This document shows, in pieces, positions 52,320 through 61,321 of a stretch of DNA of 64,000 nt (its first letter is position 1; every line of letters starts with the position of its first letter). The notes beneath the pieces were generated by a model. The model was not told where the DNA came from. It saw only the letters and a list, made by a program, of their open reading frames with translations, and did not search any database. The position numbers were made by a program, and so were the translations under genes. Source of the stretch: an uncultured Devosia sp. (GTDB lineage Bacteria > Pseudomonadota > Alphaproteobacteria > Rhizobiales > Devosiaceae); assembly GCF_946479885.1 (NCBI RefSeq), contig NZ_CAMLHM010000013.1, positions 1 through 64,000 of the forward strand, read 5' to 3'.

Positions 52320-54392
52320 CTAGAGGAAGTTGACCAGGCTCAGCTTGCTCACCATCGAGGTCGCCTGATAGCTCGCCTGCAGGCGCGTCTGCAGCGCCAT
52401 GATCTCCATGGCCACATCTTCCTTGCTCACCGTCTCGACATCGCTCAGCAGGTTATCGAGCTGCGCCTTGTAGTTGACGTGACGCTGGGACGAGGTGTTG
52501 AGCGAGATCCGCGCCACCGCCAGTTCCATGGTCAGGATTTCCACCGAGCCGCGTTCGGCGTTGTGCGACTCCGATAGCTGTGCCTGCTGCCGGGTGGCCA
52601 TGGCGTCAAACCGGCCATTGGCGCTGCGGCGATCGGCGGCAACCGCCTTCTCGTAAGCGGCAAGGTCGGCAGCGCGTTGCACGGGGTTGAGTTGGGCCAT
52701 CGCGGCGAGCCGCATAGGCTCCCGTGAAGCCAGGATGTTTTCTTCGGTCGGATAGGTCTCGACCGACAGCGAAGCCATCGTCCGCACCAGCTTCAGCAGC
52801 CCCGATTCATTGCCCTGGATGCCGTAGGCAACGCGCGTGGCGTCATCGACCTGAGCCGTCACGCTCTGGCGGGGGTTGCCCTCGGCGGCCGCGGCAGCCT
52901 CGGTGGCCACCACATTCAGCGCCTTGGCAAAGTTGGCGGTGGTTTCGCCAACAGTGGCGCCGATCGAGAACTGGCCGGCGCCGGCTTTGCCGGTTACCGC
53001 GGTCAGCGACAGGACACGCGTGTTTCCGCCGGGCTCGGTGAGCGTTATCTGCACGGCCTCGCCGGCCGCAGGATTGGCGGCGAAGGTGGCGGTCACGGCG
53101 CTGGGATCGGCCGCCGAATAGGCCGTGGTGATATTGGCGGTGCTGGCCGACACACTGCTGATCTGGAAGCCATGGCTGGGGGAGACGGGAGCGGTCTCGC
53201 TCAGCCGCACGGCATTGGTGGCCGTGTTGGTGCCGATCTCCATCCGGCCCAGGCCTTCCCCGGCCACTGCCGGCGACTGTCCCGTATACCACATGATGGT
53301 GTCGGTCGCGTCGGCGACGCGCAGCGCGGTCGCATTGGCAAAACCGCCGCCACCATTCTGGACACGCAGCACCGGCTCGCCGGCGCCGTTGAAGAAGTTT
53401 GCCGCTGCCGCGAAATTGGATGCGCCGGAGAGTTGGGTCTCGCCAACAGCGACCAGCTTCGCATTAAGCGCTGCCTGGAAATTGGTGGCCGTTACACCGG
53501 CATCCGCGCCGATGATGAATTCGTCGGTGCCGCCGTTGGATTCAGCGGCAGTAGTCGCACGCAGGGTGATCTGGGTCTCGGTACCGTCTGGCAGGGTGAA
53601 ACCCATGGTTACGGTCTGCCCCGACTTGATCTGTTCGGCCGGATCAGGCTGGAACGTGACCGTGAGGTTTTTGGCGACCGGCGGGACCGAAACGACGGGC
53701 GAGGTATAGGTCAGGGCCGAAGGCGCCGCCGTCGACGAGATGGTGGAGAGCTTGTAGCCGAACGGATGCACCCCGTCTTCGCTGAGCGTCAGCACCGAGG
53801 CGGTTGCCGGGCCAGGCACCGGCGGGTCACCGACGACCAGGGCGGAGTTCAGCCGACCCAGCCCGTCATCGCCGATATCGGCCGCCTTGCGTTCGTTGAG
53901 GACGGTCTTGAACCCGGCCTTGCCCCCCTGCCCGTCGAGCAGCACATTGGTATCAGGCAGCGGCGCACGGTCGGTATTGGAGCCGCCGAACAGGTAGCGC
54001 CCGGCGACGTCGGAATTAAGCAGGGTCACAAGCTCGTCCAGCCGCGCCCTGGAGAGGCCCGGCAGCGTCGCCATATTGATATTGTTGGTGCCGTACTGCC
54101 CCTGCACCGCCGCATTGCGGGCTTCTGCCTCCATGGCATCCATGCGGGTGATGGTCTTGTCGAGAAAGCTCAGGCGCAGGTTGACCGTATCGATATTGGC
54201 CGAGAAGCCTTCAATCTTGCCCAGGCGCGAGCGCACCGACAGCGACATCGGCAGGTCCCGGCCCATCTCGGACAGCTTGGACGCTTTGTCGCCGGTACCG
54301 AGCTGCATCTGCAGCGTGGCGAACTTGTCCTGCATCTGGGAGATGACGCCGAACCCGGTCTGGAGCGGGAACATGGATTTGTTGACGATCAT
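52320..54392 (-). CDS. flgL: Hook-filament junction protein FlgL
   Basis: A 690-residue protein of the flagellin/HAP3 family. The N terminus FPLQTGFGVISQMQDKFATLQMQLGTGDKASKLSEMGRDLPMSLSVRSRLGKIEGFSANIDTVNLRL and the C-terminal helix (TMELAVARISLNTSSQRHVNYKAQLDNLLSDVETVSKEDVAMEIMALQTRLQASYQATSMVSKLSLVNFL) are conserved. The middle, about 200-560, is a long Ala/Thr/Gly-rich insertion that makes it about twice the size of E. coli FlgL (317). It joins the filament to FlgK. Third and last gene of the leftward flgE-flgK-flgL operon, 30 bases after flgK. Confidence 0.9.
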   Translation of the reverse strand: MIVNKSMFPLQTGFGVISQMQDKFATLQMQLGTGDKASKLSEMGRDLPMSLSVRSRLGKIEGFSANIDTVNLRLSFLDKTITRMDAMEAEARNAAVQGQYGTNNINMATLPGLSRARLDELVTLLNSDVAGRYLFGGSNTDRAPLPDTNVLLDGQGGKAGFKTVLNERKAADIGDDGLGRLNSALVVGDPPVPGPATASVLTLSEDGVHPFGYKLSTISSTAAPSALTYTSPVVSVPPVAKNLTVTFQPDPAEQIKSGQTVTMGFTLPDGTETQITLRATTAAESNGGTDEFIIGADAGVTATNFQAALNAKLVAVGETQLSGASNFAAAANFFNGAGEPVLRVQNGGGGFANATALRVADATDTIMWYTGQSPAVAGEGLGRMEIGTNTATNAVRLSETAPVSPSHGFQISSVSASTANITTAYSAADPSAVTATFAANPAAGEAVQITLTEPGGNTRVLSLTAVTGKAGAGQFSIGATVGETTANFAKALNVVATEAAAAAEGNPRQSVTAQVDDATRVAYGIQGNESGLLKLVRTMASLSVETYPTEENILASREPMRLAAMAQLNPVQRAADLAAYEKAVAADRRSANGRFDAMATRQQAQLSESHNAERGSVEILTMELAVARISLNTSSQRHVNYKAQLDNLLSDVETVSKEDVAMEIMALQTRLQASYQATSMVSKLSLVNFL

Positions 54393-54422
54393 CTTACGCT
54401 ACTCCTCTACCGCACACAGCCA

Positions 54423-56261
54423 TCACGTCGACGCCAGCAAGGCATCGAGCAGTTCCTTGACGACGGAAACCACTCGCGCATTGGCAGCGTAGGCGTTCTG
54501 CAACTCCATCAGGCGGGCCATTTCCTCGTCGACATTGACCCCGTATTCGCTCTGCATCTGGTCGACGATCGTATCGAGCGTCAGCTGGCGGTCATCGCGC
54601 TTGGTGAGAGCCGCATTGACCGTCGAACCCTGGAAGCCGACGATCTGCGAGATGACCTCGCTGAGATTTCCGGTGAGCTGGAAACGTCCGGTATTGGCGG
54701 CAGGATTGCCACCCGACACGAACTGCATCTTGCTGAGTTGGTCGATGACATAGTCGGCGCGATCTGAATCGCCCAGCGTACCGCCAACCTCGTACTGCAC
54801 CAGCAGGCGATTGTCGGCGACGACCGCCGGATTGATCGAGATACGGGCCGCGAAGCCCTGTATCTGCTGCGGATCGGTATCGAGGTTGTTGGTGAAGGCC
54901 TTGTTGCCCTGGTCGACGAACAGGTTGAAGCCGAGCCCGGCGCCCTGCAGCCCCGTGGAGCTCGAGCGCGCGACCGCGGTGCGCACGTCGGTCCGGCCAG
55001 CCGCGCCATCGTCGAGGATGCGCAGGTTGTTCGCCCCGGTGCTGGTGATATCGAGGTTCGGCAGCTTGGCATCGAGCGCCGCAGCGACTGCAGCCGCGCC
55101 GGTCGAAAAGTCGACGCCGATCACCCGCTGGCCGGAGGCGTCCACATAGTCCGACGCTTCGGCCGTGTTGATGATGCGGACGCGCTTCTCGACGCCATCC
55201 TCGGCATAGGTCAGCAGGACGTCATTGCCCGGCGCCAGGTTGGAAATATCGACATCGAGCCCGGCTGCCGCGCCGCTGGTAGCCGCAACGCCGGCACTCT
55301 TGTTGGTCGAAAATGCCAAGGCCAGACCGGCTGCGATCTGGTCGAGCTGCTCCTGTGCTTCGACCAGCGTCCGGTCGCGCAACGTCACCAGGCCGCCCAG
55401 CTCGCCGCCCTGCAGCACACCCTGCGTCACCAAATCGATGGTGAGACCCGAGGGCGTCGTCAGCGTCATCTTGCCGACCTTGGTCTGTGCCGGGTCGGGA
55501 TCGAAGATCGAATTGGGTGACAGGTTGCCGGCGCTCTCGAACTTGAAGGTCGAGATGCCATTGTCGATCAGGCCTACGCCCGAGCGCGTCATCAGCGCCA
55601 CCGTGCCGTCGGCACGATAGTCGGCCCGCACGTCAATCATCTCGGCCACCGACCCGACCAGCCGGTCGCGCTGATCGAGCAGCGCGGCGCGGGCCGTTTC
55701 GGTCATGCCCAGATCGAGCATGCGATTGTTGACTTCGGCGAGCGAGCTCAGCATCCCGTTGAGATTGTGGACGTCTGACGCGATCTGCCCTTCCGTCTCC
55801 TGGCGCATGCCCTGGATGGTGCTGGACAGGCGGTTTAGGGTCTCCACCATGCTCTGTGCGGCGGACACGGCCTGGGCGCGGGAATTGTAGTCATCCGGGC
55901 TGGTCGCAATGCCCTGCAGGGCGTTCTGCAGCCCGCTGAAGACCTTGTCGAGCGAGCCCGCCGTGCCCGGCTTGCCCAGAAAGCCCTGCAGCCGATCGAG
56001 ATAGCTGGCGCTGACGCTGGAATTCGCCGTGTCTGACACCTGGCGGTTGTAATAGGCCTGCAGGCTGGAATTGAAGGCCCGGTTGGTGCCGACCGAGCGG
56101 GCGTAGCTGCTGTCCTGCGAATTGTAGTCGACAATGTTCAGCTGCTGCCGGTGATATCCGGGCGTACCCGAATTGGCGATATTCCGGCTCAGAATGTCGA
56201 GGGAATCCTGGTTGACCCGCAGACCGGACACAGCATTCGTGAGTGATGACGTCAGGCCCAT
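54423..56261 (-). CDS. flgK: Hook-associated protein FlgK
   Basis: The 612-residue hook-filament junction protein. The N terminus SSLTNAVSGLRVNQDSLDILSRNIANSGTPGYHRQQLNIVD is a basal-body-rod motif; the FlgK-specific LNRLSSTIQGMRQETEGQIASDVHNLNGMLSSLAEVNNRML and ALLDQRDRLVGSVAEMIDVRA follow. The C-terminal helix VDEEMARLMELQNAYAANARVVSVVKELLDALL is the usual one. Starts at ATG 56261 with GGAG upstream, 69 bases after flgE. Confidence 0.95.
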   Translation of the reverse strand: MGLTSSLTNAVSGLRVNQDSLDILSRNIANSGTPGYHRQQLNIVDYNSQDSSYARSVGTNRAFNSSLQAYYNRQVSDTANSSVSASYLDRLQGFLGKPGTAGSLDKVFSGLQNALQGIATSPDDYNSRAQAVSAAQSMVETLNRLSSTIQGMRQETEGQIASDVHNLNGMLSSLAEVNNRMLDLGMTETARAALLDQRDRLVGSVAEMIDVRADYRADGTVALMTRSGVGLIDNGISTFKFESAGNLSPNSIFDPDPAQTKVGKMTLTTPSGLTIDLVTQGVLQGGELGGLVTLRDRTLVEAQEQLDQIAAGLALAFSTNKSAGVAATSGAAAGLDVDISNLAPGNDVLLTYAEDGVEKRVRIINTAEASDYVDASGQRVIGVDFSTGAAAVAAALDAKLPNLDITSTGANNLRILDDGAAGRTDVRTAVARSSSTGLQGAGLGFNLFVDQGNKAFTNNLDTDPQQIQGFAARISINPAVVADNRLLVQYEVGGTLGDSDRADYVIDQLSKMQFVSGGNPAANTGRFQLTGNLSEVISQIVGFQGSTVNAALTKRDDRQLTLDTIVDQMQSEYGVNVDEEMARLMELQNAYAANARVVSVVKELLDALLAST

Positions 56262-56330
56262 TGAGGGGACTCCACACTGAGAAATCCGGCCCGGAACCCT
56301 GGTCCCGGACCGCTACTGGCTGGACCCGCC

Positions 56331-58106
56331 TCAGCGGATCATGTTGAGGGCTTCTTGCAGCATCTTGTCGGCGGCGGTGACGATGCGGGTGCCGGCCGCG
56401 TAGGCCTGCTGCGTCACGATCAGCTTGGTGAATTCGTCGGAAATATCGGTATTGGAGGCTTCCAGCGCGCCGCCGATGACACCCGAGCCGGACAGATCGA
56501 GGATAGCCTCGCCCGATTCCGACGTGGTGGCGAACACGCCGCCATCAAGCCGCTTGAGCTTGTTGATGGCGTTGAATTCGGCGGTCACCACCTGCGCCAT
56601 GTCGATGCGCTCGCCGTTCGAATACGTGGCGACGACTCGACCGCTGTCATTGATGGCCACCGACACGAACTCGCCGGCGCCGTAGCCGTTCTGGTTCAGC
56701 GTGGAGACGTTGACCGTGCCGTTGACGTCGGCGAACTGCGAAATACCGTTGGTATCGTGCTTGAGTTCGACATTGCCCAGTTCCACGCCATTGACGACCA
56801 GGTTGTTGATCGTCGCGGTGGGGACGCCCGGCGGCAGCAGCGAACCGTCGCCGGCAAAGGCGTAGGTCTGGCCGATATTGGTCCACATCGGCGACGTACC
56901 CGTCGCCTCGCTGTTGGACATGTAGAACAGGTTCCAGGTGTCCACGCCGCCGGCGGCGGCGCTATCCACCTTGGCCCAGCGCAGCTGAACGTTGGCGGGG
57001 GCGCCGTTCTCGGCGTAGACGGTGATGGCGCCGCCAGCCACCGAGTTCGCCTTGAACTCGGCGTCGAGGTCGGCCGAAACGGTGGTAACAGCCGGGCGGG
57101 TCGGCGCGCTGGACGCGCCGGCCGTCATACCCAGGGCCGCCATGGTGCCGGCCGAGCCGGCCACGCTGAAGGAAGCGTGATAGTCGGTGCCCAGGGTGAT
57201 TTCGAGATTGTTGGCGCCGTTGAGGCCCACGGTAGCCGAGCTTGCCGCCGAGCCGCCAGCCGAACGCAGGCCTGCCTGCATGGCCGCCAGTGCCTGAGTT
57301 ATGGTGATGGCCGGCGCGCTGTCCTTGATGTTGATGCCGATATTGGTGCCGGCATAGGCGCCCGCATCGCCGTCATAGAAATCGAACTTCACCGCGGTGC
57401 CGTTGACGGTGACCGTGAGGGATTCGCCAGCCGTCATGACCGTATCGGCTTCGTTGGCACCCGTCAGGGCAACAGTGCCGGCCTTGGACGCCGTGGTCGA
57501 GCCCGGCAGATAGTCAGCAGCCTCCATCAGTTCGCTGTTGTAGATGGTGGCGTTGTAGCCCGTGTTCTTGGGCAGCTGCGGCAGGTTTGCCTGGTAGTTG
57601 ACGCGTGTCGTCGCCTGGGCAGGCAGGAAGTTGTTGGAGAGCTTGATCACCTCCGGCACCGAGCCGGAAATGTTGCCGGTCAGCGTGTCGATCGGCAGGC
57701 CCTTGAGGTAGTAACCGGCGCCATTGACCAAGAGACCATCCTTGTCGATCTCGAAGTCGCCGCGACGAGTATAGAAATTGGTGCCGGCGAACACGGCATT
57801 GCCGTCCGACTGGCCAATCTTGGGTTCAACGACAAAGAAGCCGTTCGAATTGAGGGCGATGAAGGTCTCGTCCGACACCGTCTTGATGTCGCCCTGCACG
57901 CTGTTGGTACCGCGCGACTGGGCCAGCACGGCGCCGGGAACCTGGCGCGAGATCGGGGCATCGGGGATCAGATCGAGGAAGTCGGTCTCGATACGCTTGT
58001 AACCCGTGGTCTGCGAGTTCGCGATATTGCCCGAAATGTTTTCCAAGGCATGCGCCTGGGCCCGCAGCCCGGTCACCGCACTGGAAAGAGCGCCATAAAT
58101 GCCCAT
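56331..58106 (-). CDS. flgE: Flagellar hook protein FlgE
   Basis: 591 residues from ATG 58106 (MGIYGALSSAVTGLRAQAHALENISGNIANSQTTGYKRIETDFLDLIPD), with GGAG upstream; a longer frame to 58175 runs into the promoter. The C terminus FVSVAINDSGRVVATYSNGERIDMAQVVTAEFNAINKLKRLDGGVFATTSESGEAI and SNTDISDEFTKLIVTQQAYAAGTRIVTAADKMLQEALNMIR is hook-specific. First gene of the leftward flgE-flgK-flgL operon. A sigma-54 promoter is 54 bases upstream and a GGCAR-N3-YTGCC dyad is about 85 bases beyond it. Confidence 0.96.
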   Translation of the reverse strand: MGIYGALSSAVTGLRAQAHALENISGNIANSQTTGYKRIETDFLDLIPDAPISRQVPGAVLAQSRGTNSVQGDIKTVSDETFIALNSNGFFVVEPKIGQSDGNAVFAGTNFYTRRGDFEIDKDGLLVNGAGYYLKGLPIDTLTGNISGSVPEVIKLSNNFLPAQATTRVNYQANLPQLPKNTGYNATIYNSELMEAADYLPGSTTASKAGTVALTGANEADTVMTAGESLTVTVNGTAVKFDFYDGDAGAYAGTNIGINIKDSAPAITITQALAAMQAGLRSAGGSAASSATVGLNGANNLEITLGTDYHASFSVAGSAGTMAALGMTAGASSAPTRPAVTTVSADLDAEFKANSVAGGAITVYAENGAPANVQLRWAKVDSAAAGGVDTWNLFYMSNSEATGTSPMWTNIGQTYAFAGDGSLLPPGVPTATINNLVVNGVELGNVELKHDTNGISQFADVNGTVNVSTLNQNGYGAGEFVSVAINDSGRVVATYSNGERIDMAQVVTAEFNAINKLKRLDGGVFATTSESGEAILDLSGSGVIGGALEASNTDISDEFTKLIVTQQAYAAGTRIVTAADKMLQEALNMIR

Positions 58107-58156
58107 GTGATACTCCGTAAAACCCGTTTGCGTCGGCGGACGCGTTCGCAAAGAGT

Positions 58157-58176
58157 AATGCAAACGCGATGCCAAC
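58157..58176 (-). promoter_or_regulatory. Sigma-54 promoter of flgE-flgK-flgL
   Basis: Read leftward: TTGGCATCGCGTTTGCATT. GG is at 58173-58172 and GC at 58161-58160, ten bases apart, with TTGGCA and TTGCAT as left and right elements, close to the TGGCAC-N5-TTGCA consensus. Confidence 0.8.
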
Positions 58177-58260
58177 TGCTTTTGTCGTTGATTTCATTGA
58201 GTTATTTGCGGCAGAAGCCTCGAAATGTGGCGGCATCCCGGCAATTGAGTCCGAGCCCGC

Positions 58261-58273
58261 GGCAGATTTTGCC
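58261..58273. promoter_or_regulatory. 13-bp GGCAG-ATT-TTGCC dyad (FlbD/ftr-like) upstream of flgE
   Basis: A 5-3-5 inverted repeat with one mismatched pair, flanked by GC on both sides (GC-GGCA...TGCC-GC). It is about 88 bases upstream of the flgE -24 element, within normal enhancer range. It lies in the divergent gap with the ATPase gene at 58335. Confidence 0.65.
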
Positions 58274-58334
58274 GCCTGCTTGTGAACGCGGGGCGCTTGC
58301 AGTAATGCAGGAGCCTGAAATTCCGGGGCATTCC

Positions 58335-59201
58335 ATGCTGTTCAGTAGTGCCGATGAGTTCGTGAAAGCCCCGCGCCGCGCGGTGACGGTGTTCGGCATG
58401 GCCGGCGTCGGCAAGACGCGGCTGAGCAATATGCTGCGCGCCAGCAAGTGGTTTCACTACTCGGCCGACTACCGCATCGGCACCCGCTACATGGGCGAAG
58501 CCATCGTCGACAATTTCAAGCGCGAGGCCATGAAGGTCCCGTTCCTGGCGCAACTGCTGCGCTCGGACTCGATCTACATCTCATCCAACATTACCTTCGA
58601 CAATCTCGATCCGCTGTCGACCTATCTCGGCACGCCCGGCAATCCGGACAAGGGCGGCCTGCCGCTGGCCGAATACCAGCGCCGGCAGGAGCAGCACCGG
58701 GTGGCCGAAGTCGCCGCCCTGCAGGACGTGCCGCACTTCATCGAGCGCGCCAAAGCGCTCTACGGCTATGACGACTTCATCGCCGATACCGGCGGTTCGC
58801 TGATCGAGGTCATCGACCCGCAGAACCCCGAAGACCCCGTGGTCAAGACGCTCGCCGCGTCCACTGCCCTGCTCTACATTCGTGGCACGGACAAGGACAC
58901 GGCCGAACTGGTGCGCCGCTTCAAGCAGTCTCCCAAGCCGATGTATTACCGGCCGCCGTTCCTCGTGGAGAAATGGGCCGAGTACAAGCTGATCAACGGC
59001 ATCGTCGAAGACTGCGACGTCGATCCCCTGGGCTTTGGCGCCTGGGGCTTCGAGGCATTGCTGCATGACCGGCTGCCGCGCTACCAGGCGCTGGCCGACA
59101 ATTTTGGCTATGTCGTCGAAGCTTCGGACCTGGCCACCGTGCGCGATGGCGACGAATTCATCGATCTCATGGCGGCCGCCATCGAAAAGCGAATGCGCTA
59201 G
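58335..59201 (+). CDS. P-loop ATPase of unknown role
   Basis: 288 residues from ATG 58335 (MLFSSADEFVKAPRRAVTVFGMAGVGKTRLSNML), Walker A GMAGVGKT at about 21-28. The start could also be ATG 58305, ten residues earlier. Downstream DYRIGTRYMGEAIVDNFKREAMKVPFL and NITFDNLDPLSTYLG are distinctive but I do not assign a named family; similar ATPases occur as single genes in Hyphomicrobiales. The segment DDFIADTGGSLIEVID may be the Walker B equivalent. Soluble, no membrane segment. It is divergent from flgE and 68 bases ahead of metA, so it may share a transcript with metA. Confidence 0.7.
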   Translation: MLFSSADEFVKAPRRAVTVFGMAGVGKTRLSNMLRASKWFHYSADYRIGTRYMGEAIVDNFKREAMKVPFLAQLLRSDSIYISSNITFDNLDPLSTYLGTPGNPDKGGLPLAEYQRRQEQHRVAEVAALQDVPHFIERAKALYGYDDFIADTGGSLIEVIDPQNPEDPVVKTLAASTALLYIRGTDKDTAELVRRFKQSPKPMYYRPPFLVEKWAEYKLINGIVEDCDVDPLGFGAWGFEALLHDRLPRYQALADNFGYVVEASDLATVRDGDEFIDLMAAAIEKRMR

Positions 59202-59269
59202 CGCGCTTCCTTCGGGGAGACGCGCAACGCCTGAATCGTTTTTCGATCAAACTCGCTCAAGAGGCTGAT

Positions 59270-60190
59270 ATGCCTATTCGAATTCCCGACAACCTGCCCG
59301 CCCGAAAGACCCTCGAGGACGAGGGCGTCTATGTGATGGATTCCACGCGCGCCGCGCGGCAGGACATCCGTCCGCTCTCCATCGGCCTGCTTAACCTGAT
59401 GCCCAACAAGGAGCGGACCGAGACGCAGTTCACCCGCCTGATCGGCGCGACGCCCCTGCAGGTGGAACTGACGCTGGTGCGCGTTACCGACCACCAGTCC
59501 AAGAACACGTCCGAGGACTATCTCAAGACCTTCTACCGCACCTGGGAAGAGGTGCGGAACAAGAAGTTCGATGGCTTCATCGTCACCGGAGCCCCCATCG
59601 CCAACATGCCGTTCGAAGAGGTTCGGTATTGGAAGGAGATGGTGGAGATCATGGATTGGACGCAGACCAACGTGCACCACACCATGTTCATCTGCTGGGG
59701 GGCGCAGGCTGCGCTGCACCATTTCCATGGAGCGAGCCGCTATCGCATGCCGTCCAAGGCTTTCGGTGTGTTCCGCCACCAGGTGGTCAACCCGCGCTCG
59801 CCCTTCCTGCGCGGCTTCTCCGACAGCCCGATGATCCCGGTGTCACGCTACAATGACATCGATCGGACGACGCTGGGCGCCGACCTGGAAGTGCTGATCG
59901 ACAATGCCGAAATCGGTGTCTGCATGCTGGGCGACGAGAAGCACCGCGCGGTGCATTTCCTCAATCACCTCGAATACGACAACCGGTCGCTGGCCGACGA
60001 GTATGAGCGGGACGTCAAGGCAGGCCTCGACACGCCGCCCCCGACAAACCTGTTTCCGAACGGCGACACCTCGGCGACGCCGGAAAATCGCTGGCGCAGC
60101 CACGCCCACCTGCTGTTCCAGAACTGGATCAACGAGATCTACCAGACCACGCCCTATGATATGGCAGAGATCGGCAGCCAAAGGGTCTGA
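59270..60190 (+). CDS. metA: Homoserine O-acyltransferase MetA
   Basis: A 306-residue enzyme of methionine biosynthesis: acylates homoserine using acetyl- or succinyl-CoA. The catalytic residues are Cys142 (ICWGAQA), His233 and Glu235 (LNHLEYD); HFHG and MPSKAFGVFRH also fit. At the acyl-CoA specificity position (Gly in the E. coli succinyl enzyme, Glu in acetyl enzymes) this protein has Ala111 (TGAPIANMPFEEV), so the acyl donor is unclear. Starts at ATG 59270 after AAGAGG. The 68-base gap upstream has no SAM riboswitch I can recognise. Confidence 0.94.
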   Translation: MPIRIPDNLPARKTLEDEGVYVMDSTRAARQDIRPLSIGLLNLMPNKERTETQFTRLIGATPLQVELTLVRVTDHQSKNTSEDYLKTFYRTWEEVRNKKFDGFIVTGAPIANMPFEEVRYWKEMVEIMDWTQTNVHHTMFICWGAQAALHHFHGASRYRMPSKAFGVFRHQVVNPRSPFLRGFSDSPMIPVSRYNDIDRTTLGADLEVLIDNAEIGVCMLGDEKHRAVHFLNHLEYDNRSLADEYERDVKAGLDTPPPTNLFPNGDTSATPENRWRSHAHLLFQNWINEIYQTTPYDMAEIGSQRV

Positions 60191-60196
60191 CGGAGC

Positions 60197-61321
60197 TCAG
60201 CCCAGGCCGGGGACCACGACGCGCAGATCAAAGAGCTGGATGGGCATCAGCCCGTCCAGCCAGGCCGGGTCCGCCCATAGGCGCGCCACCAGCCAGCTCG
60301 CCAGCGAACTGACGAACAGCATGGCAAGGGTCAGCCAGCGCATCCAGGGCCGCACACGTGTCGCGCAGAGCCAACCCATGGCGGTGGCCATCACGGCAGC
60401 GGCAGGTGTCCAGGGGGTCAACTGCCAGTCGAAGATACTATTGCCAACCGCCAGATAGAGCGGCAGAGCCAAAGCGACCACGGTGGTTAGCGGCTTGCGC
60501 CGGCGGTCCGGGATGGCACCGTGGATGACCAGGATCGCCGCTACCGGTGCCGTAACTGCCGACAGGGCGATCATGGCTGCCACGGGGCGGCGGACGGGGA
60601 CGAAATCCTGGACGAACGGCTGAACAAGCAGGTCCAGGCTCAATCCCGCGCGCGCCGCCATGGCCCAGACACCCGTTATGATGATCAGCGTGGGCACAAC
60701 GGCCACAAGCAGCATGGCGGCGAAGACTTGCGGCTTCTGCCGCGCGTCGTTCTCTCGCAATGGCACTACCAGCACCAGAAACGGAACGAGGATTGCCAGT
60801 GATGGCCCGGCCATCAACAGCAGGGTGAGCGTCAGGCTGTAGTTGATGACCGATTGCACATCGCCGACCGCCTCCAGCCGCCGCTGCGCCGGGATCAGCG
60901 CCGCAACCGCCAGCAGGAGCAGGAATTCCGCGCTGGTCGTCGTCGTTGCGTAGATCAGCACGCCATGGGCGGCGATCAGAGCCAAAGCCAGCATCGCCTG
61001 GAGCGCCGGCCAGCCGCTGACCAGCAGGAACCGGTAGGTGAGAAAGGCGCCGATGCAGGCCATAAGGACATAGACCAGCAGAAGCCCGGTACTGGCATCG
61101 ACGAACACGAACCAGCTTGCCACCCACACGGCCAGCACGCGCAGCAGGCTGCCATGCTCCCACCCCGGCAGCGTTGTGGCGGCCGTTGGGTCGATCTGGC
61201 CAAGCACCCCGTTGCCCGCCAGATTGCCGCCCAGGAACAACAGGAATGCCGCGACCAGCAGTCCGGCGGGCAGCGCCAGATCGCGACGGCCTGGGGTGAC
61301 GAGCGTGATGCCCTGGCTCAT
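60197..61321 (-). CDS. Polytopic membrane protein, probable partner of the downstream glycosyltransferase
   Basis: 374 residues from ATG 61321 (MSQGITLVTPGRRDLALPAGLL), whose ATG overlaps the stop of the GT2 gene (ATGA). A longer frame to 61402 lacks support. About nine to ten hydrophobic segments fill the protein (e.g. GLLVAAFLLFLGGNLAGNGVL, PALQAMLALALIAAHGVLIY, LAILVPFLVLVVPL). No motif I recognise. Translational coupling to a processive GT2 enzyme suggests it helps export or assemble the same polysaccharide, but this is inference from context. Confidence 0.7.
   Translation of the reverse strand: MSQGITLVTPGRRDLALPAGLLVAAFLLFLGGNLAGNGVLGQIDPTAATTLPGWEHGSLLRVLAVWVASWFVFVDASTGLLLVYVLMACIGAFLTYRFLLVSGWPALQAMLALALIAAHGVLIYATTTTSAEFLLLLAVAALIPAQRRLEAVGDVQSVINYSLTLTLLLMAGPSLAILVPFLVLVVPLRENDARQKPQVFAAMLLVAVVPTLIIITGVWAMAARAGLSLDLLVQPFVQDFVPVRRPVAAMIALSAVTAPVAAILVIHGAIPDRRRKPLTTVVALALPLYLAVGNSIFDWQLTPWTPAAAVMATAMGWLCATRVRPWMRWLTLAMLFVSSLASWLVARLWADPAWLDGLMPIQLFDLRVVVPGLG

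Noticed and set aside
56355..58334. Long plus-strand frame running from flgE antisense into the ATPase gene
   Set aside because: Only the part after 58335 has protein character (P-loop). The part before it lies opposite flgE and its promoter.
59202..59269. SAM-II riboswitch before metA
   Set aside because: Common upstream of alphaproteobacterial metA, but the 68-base gap lacks the expected pseudoknot segments and is short; no match seen.
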